Part shown: positions 62,387-64,000 of the stretch, piece after piece | How the letters are laid out: each line of letters starts with the position of its first letter | How positions within the stretch are numbered: the stretch's first letter is position 1 | Assembly (NCBI RefSeq): GCF_001940455.1 | Contig: NZ_MKQR01000032.1 | Coordinates: 153,112 to 217,111, forward strand | DNA length: 64,000 nt | From: Actinokineospora bangkokensis | GTDB lineage: Bacteria; Actinomycetota; Actinomycetes; Mycobacteriales; Pseudonocardiaceae | Direction: 5' to 3' | Position numbers and translations under genes: made by a program | The notes under the pieces: generated by a model | The model's database searches: none | Told to the model about the DNA's origin: nothing | The model's input: only the letters and a program-made list of their open reading frames with translations

Positions 62387-63313
62387 TCAACCGATCGCGG
62401 AGGGCTCGGGGCGGGGGGTGGGCGCGGGCGCCCCGGTGCGCGCGGGCACCCAGGCGATGGCCACGCCGACCACCGCCACCGCCATGCCCACCAGGTGCAG
62501 CGCCGACAGCGGGGCGCCCTCCAGCCAGGCGCTGCCCAGCACGAGCACCACCGGGACCAGGTAGAGCACGGTGCCCGCGCGCAGCGCGCCCTCGTCGAGC
62601 ACCAGCCGGGTGAAGAAGGTGAACACCACCGCGGTGTTGAGCACGCCCAGCACCAGCAGCGACACCACCACCGGCGTGCTCCACACCGGGGCCGGGCCCC
62701 AGCCCTCCACCGGGATCACCGCCGCGGCCCACCCGACGCCGAAGAACGCCTGGGTCGCCGAGAGCACCACCGGCCGCACCCCCGCGCGCACCATGAGCCT
62801 GCGCATCGCGATCATCGCCAGGCCGTAGGCGACGGCGGCGACGAAGTTCACCAGCGACCCCCAGGTGAGCCAGCGGTCGGCCTGCTCCCACGGCGGGAAC
62901 ACCAGCAGCACCCCGGCGAAGCCCACCAGCACCCCGGTGACCAGCCGGGCGCCCGCGCGGGGCTCGCGCGCGGGCCGGGCCAGCAGCAGCACCCAGATCG
63001 GGACGCTGGCGTTGAACACCGACACCACCCCGACGTCGGCGCCGGTGGCGTCGGGCACCACCTGCACCAGCAGCACCGGCAGCGCGTTGGTCAGGAAACC
63101 GATGAGCAGCAGCCGCAGCCACACCCCCGGCGAGCGCGGCAGCGCAGCCCCCGCGATGACCACGACGGCCAGCATCGCCACCGCGCCCACCAGCACCCGC
63201 AGGAAGCTGAACTGGCTCGGCGAGAGCCCGCCCAGCGCCTCCTTGATCCAGAAGTACGTCGAGCCCCACATCAGCGCGACCGCGCCGAAGCGCAGCGCCC
63301 CACCCTGGTCCAC
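62387..63313 (-). CDS. EamA (DMT superfamily) transporter
   Basis: 308 residues, ten hydrophobic helices in two EamA repeats. GAVALMWGSTYFWIKEALGG opens the first repeat and NFVAAVAYGLAMIAMRRLM lies in the second. Members export metabolites such as amino acids or antibiotics; the substrate is unknown. It begins the leftward unit with the MFS gene. The gap 63314-63492 holds the divergent promoters. Confidence 0.9.
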   Translation of the reverse strand: MDQGGALRFGAVALMWGSTYFWIKEALGGLSPSQFSFLRVLVGAVAMLAVVVIAGAALPRSPGVWLRLLLIGFLTNALPVLLVQVVPDATGADVGVVSVFNASVPIWVLLLARPAREPRAGARLVTGVLVGFAGVLLVFPPWEQADRWLTWGSLVNFVAAVAYGLAMIAMRRLMVRAGVRPVVLSATQAFFGVGWAAAVIPVEGWGPAPVWSTPVVVSLLVLGVLNTAVVFTFFTRLVLDEGALRAGTVLYLVPVVLVLGSAWLEGAPLSALHLVGMAVAVVGVAIAWVPARTGAPAPTPRPEPSAIG

Positions 63314-63492
63314 GTGCCGCTCCCTCCGTCGGTGTGCCCCGCGGTGGGGGCCGTGCCACCACGGTCACCGGGTTCGGTCGCGCGGCACCGGAGTACCGGT
63401 GGAGGCGGGCTCCTGCCATGCTCGAGCGCGCTCGGAGCGGGGTGCGCCACGCTGGTGCGACCACTGTGGACGGATCGAGCGGAGGACCACCG

Positions 63493-63948
63493 ATGACCAT
63501 CGCGCAGACCGCGCCCACGGCGCTGGAGCTGAGCTACGGCGAGCTCTACGCGCGCGTGCAGCACTTCTACGCCCACCACATGCACCTGCTGGACTCGGGC
63601 GCGGCCGAGCAGTGGGCGGCGACCTTCACCGAGGACGGGGTGTTCGCCCCGCCGTCGGCGCCCGAGCCGATCGCGGGCAGGCGGGCGCTGGCCGAGGGCG
63701 CGCGGGAGGCCAAGCAGCGCCTCGACGAGATCGGCGAGCAGCACCGGCACGTGCTGGTGTCGCTGGCGCTCGACCCCGCCGACGCCGACGGCGTGCTCAC
63801 CGCGCGGACCTACGCCCAGGTGATCGCCACCCCGCGCGGTGGCGCGCCCCGGCTGGACATGATGTGCGTGACCCACGACCAGCTGGTCGTGCGCGACGGG
63901 GAGGTCCTGCTGAGGCACCGCAGGGTCACCCGCGACGACCGCCCCTGA
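63493..63948 (+). CDS. NTF2/SnoaL-like protein (ActVI-A-like fold)
   Basis: 151 residues. LSYGELYARVQHFYAHHMHL, DSGAAEQWAATFTEDGVFAP and TARTYAQVIATPRGG match SnoaL-like NTF2 proteins found near pyran-forming polyketide clusters, as well as small subunits of ring-hydroxylating dioxygenases. No dioxygenase large subunit is seen, so a cyclase/dehydratase role is likelier. GGAGG lies just before ATG 63493. It closes the window and is followed by a hairpin. Confidence 0.78.
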   Translation: MTIAQTAPTALELSYGELYARVQHFYAHHMHLLDSGAAEQWAATFTEDGVFAPPSAPEPIAGRRALAEGAREAKQRLDEIGEQHRHVLVSLALDPADADGVLTARTYAQVIATPRGGAPRLDMMCVTHDQLVVRDGEVLLRHRRVTRDDRP

Positions 63949-63968
63949 CGGGCCGACGACGGCGGGGC

Positions 63969-63991
63969 GGGCACCGGGGCCCCCGGTGCCC
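63969..63991 (+). terminator. Hairpin after the last gene, ending in a run of C
   Basis: GGGCACCGGGG (63969-63979) and CCCCGGTGCCC (63981-63991) form an 11-base inverted repeat. The window then runs through a stretch of C to its end, so the terminator may be complete but the downstream region is not seen. Confidence 0.6.
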
Positions 63992-64000
63992 CCCCCCCGG

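Noticed and set aside
63493..63948. Small subunit of a ring-hydroxylating dioxygenase
   Set aside because: No large subunit, ferredoxin or reductase gene is present in the window.

Overview
This window is high-GC actinobacterial DNA. GTG starts are common, genes overlap as GTGA/ATGA, codon third positions are strongly G/C, and mycobacterial/Pseudonocardia-type housekeeping genes are present. The mix of a Mycobacterium-like conserved backbone with an aromatic polyketide cluster suggests a filamentous member of the Pseudonocardiales (Actinosynnema, Saccharothrix, Lentzea or Actinokineospora type). That genus-level guess is inference.

Region 1 (1-7.1 kb) is the right end of an integrated mobile element. 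It holds the 3' end of an MT-A70 adenine methyltransferase gene, small proteins, a TraG/VirD4-like coupling ATPase, a replication-relaxation protein, a gene with no ordinary start codon, a serine-recombinase paralogue without its catalytic serine, and a large serine integrase. The integrase reading frame ends inside a tRNA-Arg(UCU) gene, so the element appears to sit in the 3' end of that tRNA gene.

Region 2 (7.1-39.5 kb) is chromosomal backbone. From memory, the order ssb-like, ettA, NAD-glutamate dehydrogenase, thioesterase, conserved hypothetical, alpha-glucosidase, glbO, HNH, DUF5130, pepN, DsbA-like, rpiB, nei2 matches the M. tuberculosis Rv2478c-Rv2464c block. Inserted in it are a mechanosensitive channel, an aldehyde dehydrogenase, a metallo-beta-lactamase-fold/DUF429 pair, a PP2C-like phosphatase, and an extraordinary 320-residue protein made of 39 GTRVT repeats. 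A long imperfect hairpin lies between the DUF5130 gene and pepN.

Region 3 (39.6-63.9 kb) is a type II polyketide cluster with an unusual core. One tightly coupled leftward operon (49.8 to 39.6 kb) encodes a PF04199 cyclase, an adenylation enzyme, its carrier protein, TrpD-, TrpA-, EctC-like, acyl-CoA dehydrogenase-, TrpF- and TrpC-like enzymes, then KS-alpha, chain length factor and ACP. The four tryptophan-pathway homologues lack TrpE/G/B partners, and TrpD and TrpC have lost residues that are conserved in the housekeeping enzymes. They look like a repurposed ring-building route, possibly making a nitrogen heterocycle starter or side unit for an aromatic polyketide. To the right lie a SARP activator with a TTA codon, two short-chain reductases (one ActIII-like), a didomain aromatase/cyclase, an ABM monooxygenase, SnoaL/NTF2-like proteins, two NmrA-like reductases, a TetR regulator with clear palindromic operators, a DrrAB-type exporter, a secreted alpha/beta hydrolase, an MFS exporter and an EamA transporter. 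No acyltransferase, EctA/EctB, TrpE/G or TrpB gene was seen in the window.

The strongest candidates for undescribed biology are the Trp-like/EctC-like/PKS operon and the GTRVT-repeat protein. All motif calls and residue alignments were made by eye; no database search was run.
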